A DNA stretch of 36,151 nucleotides, from assembly GCA_021286935.1 (NCBI GenBank), contig JAJTBI010000022.1:1-36151 (forward strand), in the 5' to 3' direction. Below, one piece after another: positions 21,079 to 28,924 of the stretch. Under the pieces are notes generated by a model, which was not told the origin of the DNA, made no database searches, and worked only from the letters and a program-made list of their open reading frames with translations. Every line of letters begins with the position of its first letter. Positions within the stretch are counted from its first letter, which is position 1. Both the position numbers and the translations under genes were made by a program. This DNA comes from Geobacteraceae bacterium (GTDB taxonomy: Bacteria > Desulfobacterota > Desulfuromonadia > Geobacterales > Pseudopelobacteraceae).

Positions 21079-21932
21079 TTATCAATGCCGATGACTTCGG
21101 GCTTTCGCCCGGGGTCAACCGGGCCGTGGAACAGGCCTGGCAACAGGGGATTCTGACCCAGGCATCATTGATGGCCGGCGGCGATGCCTTTGATCAGGCG
21201 GTGGAGATTGCCAAAAAGAATCCAGGCCTGCAGATCGGCCTGCACCTGACCCTGGTGCAGGGTAAACCGGTGCTGCCACCTGAGATGATTCCCGGCCTGG
21301 TTGCTGCCAATGGCTGTTTTCCTGATAACCCGGTGGCAGTGGGGATGAAGCTGTTCTTTGATCCAACCATCCGTATGCAGTTGCGCTGTGAGATTGAGGC
21401 CCAGATTTTCAAAATCAAAGAGAGTGGCCTCCCTCTTTCGCACATTGACGGCCATCTGAACATCCAGATGCACCCCACGGTCTTCACCCTGCTGACCGAA
21501 CTGATGCCGCTGCATGGCATAACCAGTTTTCGAATTACCCGGGAACGGCTGTTTGAAAATCTCCGGCTTGACCGCTCCCGTATGCTGGGCAAGACGATTG
21601 AGCGGGTCATCTTTGGCAGCCTGGCGCACTATGCTGAAAACACCTTCAAACACCAGGAGGTCAAGACGGCAGTGGAGGTCAAGGGGGTGCTCAACTCCGG
21701 CTGTATGACTGAAGAGTATTTACTGGCGATTCTTGAACGGCTGCAACCAGGCATCTCAGAAATCTATTTCCACCCCGGCTGCCTGCCGGATGCAGAAATC
21801 ACCCGCCGGATGCCGGACTACAAACACGCAGAAGAACTGGCTGCCCTGCTTTCACCAAAGGTACGGGAACGGCTGCAGCAGCTTGACATCGCATTAACAA
21901 ATTATCGCGGAGAATCCAAACCGTATGCTTAA
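21066..21932 (+). CDS. hpnK: Hopanoid biosynthesis deacetylase HpnK (YdjC family)
   Basis: A 288-residue YdjC/ChbG-type metal-dependent deacetylase. LIINADDFGLSPGVNRAVEQA provides the metal-binding Asp pair, GLHLTLVQG a His, and SHIDGHLNIQMHP the second His pair; the C-terminal EIYFHPG is also conserved. HpnK removes the acetyl group from the N-acetylglucosaminyl hopanoid made by HpnI. The start is TTG at 21066, within the end of hpnJ and after AAGG, so translation is coupled. Its stop overlaps the start of the next gene by eight bases. Confidence 0.9.
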   Translation: MRKLIINADDFGLSPGVNRAVEQAWQQGILTQASLMAGGDAFDQAVEIAKKNPGLQIGLHLTLVQGKPVLPPEMIPGLVAANGCFPDNPVAVGMKLFFDPTIRMQLRCEIEAQIFKIKESGLPLSHIDGHLNIQMHPTVFTLLTELMPLHGITSFRITRERLFENLRLDRSRMLGKTIERVIFGSLAHYAENTFKHQEVKTAVEVKGVLNSGCMTEEYLLAILERLQPGISEIYFHPGCLPDAEITRRMPDYKHAEELAALLSPKVRERLQQLDIALTNYRGESKPYA

Positions 21933-22368
21933 AACCATTGTAATCATGATCATGGCTGTAACTGCCGGTACTGTCGGCGATATCCTGCTTGCCAAGGGGA
22001 TGAAACAGTTGGGCGATCTCTCCACCATGAACCTGCGCGGCATTATGGAAGTTGCCTTCCGGGCCATGACTGAATGGAAGATCGTGGTGGGCACCGCTAT
22101 GCTGGCCCTGTTTTTCTTCCTCTGGCTGGCTGTCCTCTCTTGGGAAGATCTGTCAGTGGCCCTGCCAATGCAGGCCCTTAACTACGTCCTGGTGGCAGTA
22201 CTGGCAAAATATATCCTGCATGAAGAGGTTTCTCCGCTACGCTGGGGCGGCATTGCACTGGTCTGCATCGGGGTAATGCTGATTACCAAGAGCAGCACAA
22301 CCGACAAGAAGCCATCAACCGAGCTGGCTCAACCGACATCCATTGAAAGCAGAACCGGAGGCGCATAA
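21925..22368 (+). CDS. Small EamA/SMR-type membrane transporter
   Basis: A 147-residue protein with four hydrophobic helices (about 4-24, 50-72, 77-97, 103-122) and a hydrophilic tail. It is like half of an EamA/DMT transporter or the ArnE/ArnF lipid-sugar flippases: AVTAGTVGDILLAKGMKQLG in helix 1, and SVALPMQALNYVLVAVLAKYILHEEVSPLRWGGIALVCIGV at the end. It should act as a dimer in the inner membrane. It overlaps hpnK and joins proC by TAATG, so it belongs to the hopanoid unit. Moving a hopanoid or its sugar precursor is an attractive inference but nothing in the sequence proves it. Confidence 0.75.
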   Translation: MLKTIVIMIMAVTAGTVGDILLAKGMKQLGDLSTMNLRGIMEVAFRAMTEWKIVVGTAMLALFFFLWLAVLSWEDLSVALPMQALNYVLVAVLAKYILHEEVSPLRWGGIALVCIGVMLITKSSTTDKKPSTELAQPTSIESRTGGA

Positions 22369-23189
22369 TGCTACTGAACAGCACCGTAGGGTTTATCGGC
22401 GGCGGTAATATGGCAGAGGCGATCATCAAGGGATTGATCGCTGGTGGTATGGCCCCGCGCAACATCATTGTCTCAGACCCGGTGCAGGATCGTCGCGCCC
22501 ACCTTGCAACAACTCTGTCAGTACGCACCACTGATGAAAACAGTGAGGTGGCCCAGGAAGCAGAGCTGATCGTACTCTCGATCAAGCCCCAAATGGCGGC
22601 CAGTGTACTCTCGGCACTCGAAAACACGATTACCGCCCAGAAACTGGTTCTTTCCATCATGGCCGGCATCTCCACCACCATCATAGAAGAATCGCTTCAG
22701 AACGGCGTACGGGTTATACGGGCCATGCCCAACACCCCGGCATTGGTACAGGCTGGCGCCACCGCCATCTGCGGCGGCAGACGGGCCACTGAAGCCGATC
22801 TTGAGCTGGCCAAAGAACTGTTTGCCCTGGTGGGTACCGTCTATCAGGTGGGTGAGCGCCAAATGGATGCCGTAACCGGCGTCTCCGGCAGCGGTCCGGC
22901 CTATGTCTTCTCCTTTATCGAGGCGCTGTCCGATGCTGGAGTAAAGAACGGCCTGCCCCGAGATATTGCCAACGGACTGGCGGTACAGACCGTACTGGGC
23001 TCAGCTCAATTGCTGCAGCAAAGCAACGAACACCCGGCTGTGCTGCGGGACCGGGTCAGCTCTCCCGGCGGTACCACCATTGCCGCCCTGCATACCCTGG
23101 AAAATGGCCGTCTGCACGGCCTGCTGATGGATGCCGTTGATGCGGCGGTCAAGCGATCAAAAGAATTGGCCGGAATTAAACTGTTGTAG
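22368..23189 (+). CDS. proC: Pyrroline-5-carboxylate reductase
   Basis: A 273-residue enzyme of the last proline-biosynthesis step, reducing pyrroline-5-carboxylate with NAD(P)H. The Rossmann motif is GFIGGGNMAEAIIKGL near the N-terminus; RAMPNTPALVQAGATAI, VTGVSGSGPAYVF and the C-terminal SSPGGTTIAALHTLE are diagnostic. ATG overlaps the previous stop in TAATG after GGAGG. It is an ordinary housekeeping gene, last in the hpnJ unit. Confidence 0.96.
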   Translation: MLLNSTVGFIGGGNMAEAIIKGLIAGGMAPRNIIVSDPVQDRRAHLATTLSVRTTDENSEVAQEAELIVLSIKPQMAASVLSALENTITAQKLVLSIMAGISTTIIEESLQNGVRVIRAMPNTPALVQAGATAICGGRRATEADLELAKELFALVGTVYQVGERQMDAVTGVSGSGPAYVFSFIEALSDAGVKNGLPRDIANGLAVQTVLGSAQLLQQSNEHPAVLRDRVSSPGGTTIAALHTLENGRLHGLLMDAVDAAVKRSKELAGIKLL

Positions 23190-23216
23190 TTTCTTATTTT
23201 ATATTTTTCACACAAA

Positions 23217-23247
23217 AGCGGGTGTGACCAAGACGGCCACACCCGCT
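23217..23247. terminator. Hairpin after proC (weak terminator)
   Basis: A 10-base-pair stem (AGCGGGTGTG with CACACCCGCT) and an 11-base loop 28 bases after proC. No T run follows on the plus strand, while on the minus strand TTTTGTG follows, so plus-strand termination is uncertain. Confidence 0.4.
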
Positions 23248-23296
23248 GCACTCCCACCATCCACTCGTTTTTCACTTAAACATCCCTGAAACGCCA

Positions 23297-23324
23297 TTGA
23301 CGCAATCTTATTTGGTGGTATACA
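23297..23324 (+). promoter_or_regulatory. Likely promoter of the radical SAM gene
   Basis: TTGACG and TATACA with a 16-base spacer, about 88 bases before the ATG at 23412. Good match to a sigma-70-type promoter, making this gene independent of the hpnJ unit. Confidence 0.5.
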
Positions 23325-23411
23325 GACTGCACCATATTTAGTCTTCTCCTACCTTTCCTCCTTTGCGCCCTAAAATAGCTTTCTATCTTTTACTTGTCCG
23401 GAGGTAGAATA

Positions 23412-24899
23412 ATGAACCCAAATCAACACCGCTTTATTGACACGCCTCCCAAAGTATGCAAAGCCGCTAAAGGTGCAGAAGTTGTGCTGATCAATCCCCC
23501 TATGCGTATGGATCAAGTCTACGGCGAATTCTCCGAGTGGGGGAGCATTTCGCCACCCACAGGGCTTTGCTATATTGCCGCATTACTACGTGAACACGGA
23601 CATACCGTATCTATTGTGGATGCTGAAGCCCTGCACTGGGACGTAGAAAAAACAGTGGCAGAGGTTTTAGACCTGACTCCCCTGCTTGTAGGAATTGCCT
23701 GCAAATCACTATGGATGCCGAGTGCAGCGCTAGTTGCAGCGGCACTTCATGCCAAGCGCCCCGATCTTCCAATCTTTGCAGGTGGAAATCATGTTACGGC
23801 ACTGCCAGAACGAACACTTGAAGAAAATCCAGCTATACTTGGCGTTATCATCGGAGAGGGCGAAATCACATTTAAGGAACTCGTTGAGGCGTTGAAAAAT
23901 GGACACGACTGGAGCTCAATTGCCGGACTTGCGCTTCGTCTTGATGGAAAGCCAGTAAGGACACAACCACGGGCAAGAATTCTCGATTTGGATGAATTGC
24001 CAGCGCCAGCATTCGACCTGCTGCCTGATCTGACCACTCATTACCGCCCTCCGTTAAACCTTGTTGATAAGACTCCGGCATTTAGTCTTCTCACCTCACG
24101 TGGGTGTCCCAGCAAATGCACATTCTGCGACCGGAGTGTTTTTGGAAACCGGGTAACTGGACACAGCCCGGAATATATGATGGAGATTATTCGCAACCTT
24201 CACCAACAGTACGGAGTTTGCTATCTGCTCTTTGATGATGACAATTTGCTGATTCGCAAAGACAAACTGTTCCGGTTACTGGACCTCATTGAGGAAAGTG
24301 GCCTCGGAATACAGTTTAACTGTCAAAGTCGTGTCGACACAATCACAGAAGAAGTACTGATTCGGTTAAAACAGGCCGGGTGTCGCAGAGTCCTTTTTGG
24401 TATTGAATCTGGGAGCCCTGATATTCTTAAGGCAATGCAGAAACGGATATCAACAGAACAGATAATTCGTGCGGTTAATATGACTCAGTCTGCCGGTTTG
24501 ATGGCTCTGGGTTATTTCATCCTTGGCTATCCTGGTGAAACTGAGGAAACGTTGAAAGAGACAGTCGAATTAATCCGTAAAAGCACTTTTGATGACGTTG
24601 CCGTATTTTTCTTTACGCCATTACCAGGTTCAGAGGCATATTCGCTAGTTGTCAACAACCCCGAAAACGGTGTTTATCAAGAGGACTGGGCCAAAGGAAA
24701 TTCTCTAGAACACGTTGTGTATATTCCTACCGGTCTGAACGAGCAAATATTGAAACAGTATATGGATAAATGCTATTCAGCCTGCTACCTGCGCCCCCGC
24801 CAGGTCGCTGGCTTGCTACGTCGATGTCCATCACGAGAACACTTCAAAGCCGTAACGATTTCAGTCGGACGTATGCTTCGGAAATTAGTACCTCTGTAA
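23412..24899 (+). CDS. B12-binding-domain radical SAM protein, unknown substrate
   Basis: A 495-residue class B-like radical SAM protein. Residues about 28-170 resemble a cobalamin-binding Rossmann domain (VVLINPPMRMDQVYGEF, ISPPTGLCYIAALLREHGHTVSIVDAE, GVIIGEGEITFKEL). The cluster motif is SRGCPSKCTFCDRS (Cys232, Cys236, Cys239), followed by FDDDNLL, FGIESGSPDILKAM and ILGYPGETEETL. Such enzymes methylate or rearrange lipids, sugars or peptides; the substrate here cannot be told. ATG at 23412 follows GGAGG. Codon use looks more AT-rich than in the flanking hpn/proC genes, hinting at separate ancestry. It has its own promoter and terminator. Confidence 0.85.
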   Translation: MNPNQHRFIDTPPKVCKAAKGAEVVLINPPMRMDQVYGEFSEWGSISPPTGLCYIAALLREHGHTVSIVDAEALHWDVEKTVAEVLDLTPLLVGIACKSLWMPSAALVAAALHAKRPDLPIFAGGNHVTALPERTLEENPAILGVIIGEGEITFKELVEALKNGHDWSSIAGLALRLDGKPVRTQPRARILDLDELPAPAFDLLPDLTTHYRPPLNLVDKTPAFSLLTSRGCPSKCTFCDRSVFGNRVTGHSPEYMMEIIRNLHQQYGVCYLLFDDDNLLIRKDKLFRLLDLIEESGLGIQFNCQSRVDTITEEVLIRLKQAGCRRVLFGIESGSPDILKAMQKRISTEQIIRAVNMTQSAGLMALGYFILGYPGETEETLKETVELIRKSTFDDVAVFFFTPLPGSEAYSLVVNNPENGVYQEDWAKGNSLEHVVYIPTGLNEQILKQYMDKCYSACYLRPRQVAGLLRRCPSREHFKAVTISVGRMLRKLVPL

Positions 24900-24925
24900 T
24901 AGCTTCCGTCAGCAGATATAGTAGA

Positions 24926-24960
24926 AACGGGTGTTGCTACTCAGCAGCACCCGTTCTGTT
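24926..24960 (+). terminator. Rho-independent terminator after the radical SAM gene
   Basis: A 13-base-pair stem (AACGGGTGTTGCT with AGCAGCACCCGTT, one G-U pair) and a 4-base loop, followed by CTGTTTTC, 27 bases after the stop codon. Confidence 0.8.
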
Positions 24961-25035
24961 TTCAGACCCAAAAGCAAACAGACAACACATATCTCGAGCA
25001 AACTCTTGCGGACGGATGCCGTACATAATGCTACT

Positions 25036-25061
25036 ATGCCAAAATCTGCCGGATTTGGCAT
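25036..25061 (+). promoter_or_regulatory. Leader hairpin before the DUF6178-like gene
   Basis: ATGCCAAAATC can pair with GATTTGGCAT (one bulged A) around a 5-base loop. It ends five bases before the AAGGAG ribosome site, so it could influence translation. It is short and lacks a T run, so it is not a terminator. Confidence 0.3.
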
Positions 25062-25079
25062 TTCAAGGAGACTAGAGAG

Positions 25080-26345
25080 ATGGAACAGAGCATATCAACC
25101 GTTGCTACAGACAACCGCCTGCAATGCAACGAAGAAGAGTATTACAAGCTTCCTTTTGAAGACAAACGTGCCTATCTTTCTAACCTGTCCGCCACCGATA
25201 AAATTGAACTGATTTTAGGAGATCCGGAGGCCAAGAGGTTGATCCGGGCGATGCTGCCTCAGGAGTTGTATTGGCTGTTCAAGGAGATTGATGTTGCTGA
25301 TGCTATGGAGTTGCTGGGGGTGGCAAATCCACGTCAGTGTGTCTTTATTCTGGACATGGAACTTTGGCGGGGCTGGACGTTTGAAGAGGATAAGGCGGTT
25401 GAGTATCTCGGCTATATCCTGAAAGGTTCTGATGAGCATTTTATAGAACTGCTGCCCCATCTGGATTTCAACCTGCTCTCGCTTTTTCTGGGGAGGGAGC
25501 TGATCGTCACAGGAGGCGTCGGTGATCTTAATACCGATGAAGAACGTCAAACCGATTGGGATCATACCTTTGACGACCTGTTCCTGATCAAGTTCAAAAA
25601 CCCGAAACATGCCCCGATAATCGGCGCTTTTCTTGAACTGATCTGCCGTGTTGATAATCCCCTGTACGTTGCACTGATGGAAACAGTCAGCGCAGAAATT
25701 GATAGTGAATCAGAAGAGGAGTGCTATCACCTGAAATCAGGTCGTCTTGCCGACCTTGGTTTTCCTCCCCATGATGAGGCGCTTGAGATCTATTCCCGTA
25801 TCAACCCGGAGACGTTTATCCCTGACACCGACAAGCTGCTGGTGCAAACAGATGACGCGACCAGCCTTCCCAGGACCGTCGTGGTTTGCAATACCTTTCT
25901 GGAACAGGTTATTCCGCTGGTTGACTCGGATCTCTTCCGCATGGAGCTAAATTACCTCATCAATACGGCGCTGGTGGCTGATCAGGCACATCTCGCTGAC
26001 ACGAATTATATGCGGGCGGTGGTTGAGCGGGTGTACGGCTACCTGAATATCGCCCTTGACTACCTGTGCAAAGGGGATCAAGCCAAAGGGGCGGAAATCC
26101 TTACCGGTGAGCATCTGAAGCGGCTGTTCCAGCTTGGATTCAGCATTGTGCTGGGTCTGAAGCTCAGGGCAGACAGGCTTTCAGATACGAGTTATGCCAC
26201 CGGCAAGGCGCTTTCCGGCCTGAAGAGCGCCAGACCGCTCTATTATCGCGGTTTTGATGTTGATGGTATTGATGGCTACCGGGAGTTCCGGGATCTGGAG
26301 GATGTACAGCGTATGTCTGTTTTTCTGGCTGAGTTGAAAGGGTAA
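25080..26345 (+). CDS. DUF6178-like protein of unknown function
   Basis: A 421-residue, largely helical, acidic cytoplasmic protein that resembles the DUF6178 family I associate with Geobacter-type bacteria; no function is established to my knowledge. Phrases such as LPPHDEALEIY-type repeats (GFPPHDEALEIYSRINPE), LPQELYWLFKEIDVADAMELLG and a C-terminal ARPLYYRGFDVDGIDGYREFRDL are the main features. There is no signal peptide or membrane helix. ATG at 25080 follows AAGGAG about 10 bases upstream. It appears to be a single gene. Confidence 0.7.
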   Translation: MEQSISTVATDNRLQCNEEEYYKLPFEDKRAYLSNLSATDKIELILGDPEAKRLIRAMLPQELYWLFKEIDVADAMELLGVANPRQCVFILDMELWRGWTFEEDKAVEYLGYILKGSDEHFIELLPHLDFNLLSLFLGRELIVTGGVGDLNTDEERQTDWDHTFDDLFLIKFKNPKHAPIIGAFLELICRVDNPLYVALMETVSAEIDSESEEECYHLKSGRLADLGFPPHDEALEIYSRINPETFIPDTDKLLVQTDDATSLPRTVVVCNTFLEQVIPLVDSDLFRMELNYLINTALVADQAHLADTNYMRAVVERVYGYLNIALDYLCKGDQAKGAEILTGEHLKRLFQLGFSIVLGLKLRADRLSDTSYATGKALSGLKSARPLYYRGFDVDGIDGYREFRDLEDVQRMSVFLAELKG

Positions 26346-26350
26346 TCTGG

Positions 26351-26400
26351 AGTTATCCAAGCTATCAGGTTCCGCTCTGGACCTGACAGCCTGGATAACT
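26351..26400. repeat. Long imperfect hairpin between convergent genes
   Basis: AGTTATCCA pairs with TGGATAACT, and inside it CAGGTTCC pairs with GGACCTG with one bulge. It lies between the DUF6178-like gene and the stop of the Cys-rich gene. Neither side has a T run, so it may be a weak bidirectional terminator or an mRNA-stabilising stem. Confidence 0.5.
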
Positions 26401-26569
26401 AGTGGGGTTTCCTGTTCAACGCCTCATACAGCGCAATCTGTTCTGCCTGGGAAAGCTGCTTGCGGCAGCAGTCCTTTCTGAGGCACAGGTTGCAACGGTC
26501 GTCGGAGCACCACTGGCAGAAGCGGCAATCAGGACAGGGGTGTTTTTTGGCAGGTTCATCCTTGCTCAA
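26399..26569 (-). CDS. 56-residue Cys-rich, probably metal-binding protein
   Basis: A short gene that begins with TTG at 26569 in a TTGA overlap with the stop of the polysaccharide deacetylase gene, after AAAAGGAA. The product has eight Cys in a compact core: PCPDCRFCQWCSDDRCNLC and RKDCC (Cys12, 15, 18, 21, 26, 29, 34 and 35), then a helical tail ending in LNRKPH. Spaced CxxC pairs like this usually bind zinc or iron-sulfur centres. The protein has no signal peptide, so it should stay in the cytoplasm, unlike its coupled neighbour. I do not recognise a family. The reading frame is in step with the overlap and ends with TAG at the hairpin, which supports it as real. Confidence 0.65.
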   Translation of the reverse strand: MSKDEPAKKHPCPDCRFCQWCSDDRCNLCLRKDCCRKQLSQAEQIALYEALNRKPH

Positions 26570-27354
26570 TACGCCACATTCCTTTTAACCGCATTGCCCT
26601 GCATTAACTGGGCAAAGGCTTTCTCCTTATCTGCATTGACCAGCAGATAACGGGGCAGGATCTGCAGTTTCTCTCTGGTCGTGGCATGACGGCGTTCGAT
26701 GGAAAAGGTACTGACAAAACCGGCTTCTTTGGCCTTCTGCAGCAGGTGGTCATCATAAATGCCGAACGGCCAGGCCAGCAGATCCACCGGTCCACCCACC
26801 TCCTGCTCCAGCTTCTTGCGCGACTTCAGCAGCTGTTCCATCACCAGCTTGTCATAGGCTGCCGGAGCCAGCTTCCGCTTTTCACGTTTAAAGTTGGGAT
26901 GCCAGTAGGTGTGGGACTGGATATCAAACAGGCCGGTCTTCTTCAGCTCACGCAGTTGATCCCAGGTCATGGCGTACTTGGCGTTGGAGATGGCTGACGG
27001 ATAGACAAAAATGGTAACCGGATAGCGATATTTTTTAATGATCGGCAGCATGTCGCTATAGACCGTCTTATGGGCATCATCCTCAACAATTACGACGGAT
27101 TTAGGAGCCGGGGCAGCACCTTTACCCTGATACCACTGCACCAGTTGGCGTAAGGGAACAACCTTGTAACCGTTGTCACGCAGGTACTTCATATGGGATT
27201 CAAAGACCGGGGTGGTGATGGTCATACCATCGGCCACGGTGGGGCCGAAACGATGGTACAGCAGGATGGGAACCGAAACATCAGGGGCAACAGCAGCAAC
27301 AACAGGAGAGGAAAACGAAACCAGCACCAACAGGACAAGCAGAAAACGAGACAT
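26566..27354 (-). CDS. Exported polysaccharide deacetylase
   Basis: A 262-residue protein with a signal peptide (MSRFLLVLLVLVSFSSPVVAA) and a NodB-type (CE4) deacetylase domain: VPILLYHRFGP, VVIVEDDAHKTVYSDMLPI in place of the usual TFDDG, then IFVYPSAI, FDIQSHTYWHPNF with the two metal His, and LLAWPFGIYDDHLLQKAKEAGF. It should act on a cell-surface N-acetylated glycan in the periplasm, like PgaB/IcaB, but the substrate is not shown. ATG at 27354 follows AAAGG. The stop overlaps the Cys-rich gene start. The Asp pair needed for catalysis is present although the motif is altered. Confidence 0.88.
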   Translation of the reverse strand: MSRFLLVLLVLVSFSSPVVAAVAPDVSVPILLYHRFGPTVADGMTITTPVFESHMKYLRDNGYKVVPLRQLVQWYQGKGAAPAPKSVVIVEDDAHKTVYSDMLPIIKKYRYPVTIFVYPSAISNAKYAMTWDQLRELKKTGLFDIQSHTYWHPNFKREKRKLAPAAYDKLVMEQLLKSRKKLEQEVGGPVDLLAWPFGIYDDHLLQKAKEAGFVSTFSIERRHATTREKLQILPRYLLVNADKEKAFAQLMQGNAVKRNVAY

Positions 27355-27399
27355 CACAACACCTTTCAGAATATAGATACGGGGAGGCCCCAAATAATA

Positions 27400-27855
27400 T
27401 TACGCTCGAACAAGGTAGACAGAGCAGGGGGCCAGCTCGGCCACCCGGCGGGAGACAGATCCTTTCAGGCGGCGTTCAAGAAATCCTTTACCGGAACTGC
27501 CAATTACGATTACATCTACCCCTTCCTGCTTGGCAAATTCAACCAGTTTCTCTGCTGGCTCACCTGCCTCAACAATCATTTCCAGGGGGACATCATACTC
27601 AGCAGCTGACTTTTCAACGATATAGAAGATCCGCTTGCGCAGCTCATCCCACTGCTCTGTCTCGGTCAGTGGCTTGACCGGCACAAAATCAGAATAGCTG
27701 GAACTTTGCGCGTTGGGAACCACCAGCAAGGCAAAGACCTTGCTTTTAAACTGACTCCGGTTTCCGGCCGCCATGCGTACCGCTTCTTCAGCTGCCTTGT
27801 CGGAATAAGGAGATCCATCTATCGCAACCAGAATTTTTTTACGTAAGTTCAGCAT
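27400..27855 (-). CDS. Universal stress protein (UspA family)
   Basis: A 151-residue single-domain Usp. The N-terminal KKILVAIDGSPYSDKAAEEA and the C-terminal VIVIGSSGKGFLERRLKGSVSRRV with the ATP-binding G-x2-G-x9-GS pattern suggest a nucleotide-binding type. Such cytoplasmic proteins help survive starvation or redox stress; the exact role is unknown. ATG at 27855 follows GGAG; the longer in-frame start at 27897 is less likely. The deacetylase gene begins 45 bases downstream on the same strand, possibly cotranscribed. Confidence 0.9.
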   Translation of the reverse strand: MLNLRKKILVAIDGSPYSDKAAEEAVRMAAGNRSQFKSKVFALLVVPNAQSSSYSDFVPVKPLTETEQWDELRKRIFYIVEKSAAEYDVPLEMIVEAGEPAEKLVEFAKQEGVDVIVIGSSGKGFLERRLKGSVSRRVAELAPCSVYLVRA

Positions 27856-27941
27856 GCCAGCTCCGCTTTGTTTTATTTTTAGGCAGATAGTATGCAATTT
27901 AGACAGAGTTCATGGTAAAAATATAATGCAATTATTCATAC

Positions 27942-27972
27942 TTGACAATTATAAAACAAGATTCTATATAAT
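27942..27972 (+). promoter_or_regulatory. Sigma-70-type promoter of the IclR-family gene
   Basis: TTGACA is followed after 17 bases by TATATA and after 19 by TATAAT, in an AT-rich gap, about 65 bases before the ATG. One of the strongest promoter-like sites in the window. IclR regulators often control their own gene, but no clear palindromic operator was identified. Confidence 0.65.
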
Positions 27973-28036
27973 AGACCCAACAGTAAGTTAAGTAACAATA
28001 AACTTTACCATCCTAACCCTTCAGGAACCGATACCA

Positions 28037-28819
28037 ATGGCTAAAAAAGAAAAATCAGAATATCTTATTCAGGCTGTGTCCCACGCCCTTGATCTGCTGG
28101 AGCAGTTCCACGGAGAAACGGACGAACTGGGCGTTACAGAGCTATCAAAGCGGCTTAAACTCCACAAAAACAACGTCTTCCGCCTCCTGGCAACCCTTGA
28201 ATCCCGTGGTTACATTGAGCAGAATAAAGTTACCGAAAACTACCGACTGGGCCTGAAGACCCTGGAACTTGGTCAGACCTTTATCAAACAGATGGGCCTG
28301 CTGCGTCAATCAAAACCGGTCATAGAGGACCTGGTTAAAACCTGTAATGAAACAACCTATGTCGCCGTATTGAAAGATTTCCACATCATCTATTTGGACA
28401 GCGTTGAAACCACCATGACTGTTCGGGTTGTCCCCCGGGTCGGTTCACGGCTGCCTGCCTACTGTACCGCTGCCGGTAAGGTTCAAATCGCGTACATGAG
28501 CAGCGAAGAGATTGACCATTACCTGCCGAACCGCGAACTTGAAAAGTTTACTGCCAACACCATTTCTGATCGTGAAGTCCTGAAAAAACAGCTGGCTGAA
28601 ATTGCAGAGCAGGGCTATGCCATTGACAATGAAGAGCTTGACGAAGGGGTCAAATGTGTCAGTGCACCGATCCGGGACTACACCCGCAGGATCATTGGTG
28701 CTGTCAGCATCTCCGGTCCCTCCATGCGCTTTTCCGATGAGCGGGTTACCAAAGAACTCCTTCCTCTGGCAATCAAGGCCGCTGAAGAGATCTCAACCAA
28801 GCTGGGCTACCAAAAGTAA
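28037..28819 (+). CDS. IclR-family transcriptional regulator
   Basis: A 260-residue regulator with an N-terminal winged helix-turn-helix (QAVSHALDLLEQF, LGVTELSKRLKLHKNNVFRLLATLESRGYIEQ) and a C-terminal IclR ligand domain (RVGSRLPAYCTAAGKVQIAYM, GYAIDNEELDEGVKCVSAPIRD, GAVSISGPSMRFSDERV). It would bind a small metabolite and act on its target promoter in the cytoplasm. Neighbouring genes are not catabolic, so the target is unclear. It lies between a strong promoter and a strong terminator, hence monocistronic. Confidence 0.93.
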   Translation: MAKKEKSEYLIQAVSHALDLLEQFHGETDELGVTELSKRLKLHKNNVFRLLATLESRGYIEQNKVTENYRLGLKTLELGQTFIKQMGLLRQSKPVIEDLVKTCNETTYVAVLKDFHIIYLDSVETTMTVRVVPRVGSRLPAYCTAAGKVQIAYMSSEEIDHYLPNRELEKFTANTISDREVLKKQLAEIAEQGYAIDNEELDEGVKCVSAPIRDYTRRIIGAVSISGPSMRFSDERVTKELLPLAIKAAEEISTKLGYQK

Positions 28820-28842
28820 GACCTACAATTGCACGAAACGCC

Positions 28843-28878
28843 ATGGGGGACACCGAAAACCGGCATCCCCCATTTTTT
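28843..28878 (+). terminator. Rho-independent terminator after the IclR gene
   Basis: ATGGGGGA pairs with TCCCCCAT over a 15-base inner segment that contains a smaller CCG/CGG stem, followed by TTTTT. It starts 24 bases after the stop. Confidence 0.88.
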
Positions 28879-28924
28879 AGCTATAATGCCATCACAAAAC
28901 AGCGTCCTATGTCAATCAGCCGAC

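Noticed and set aside
26402..26650. 82-codon plus-strand open frame
   Set aside because: Antisense to the Cys-rich gene and the deacetylase end; no ribosome site, and the minus-strand frame has ordered Cys spacing and stop-start coupling.
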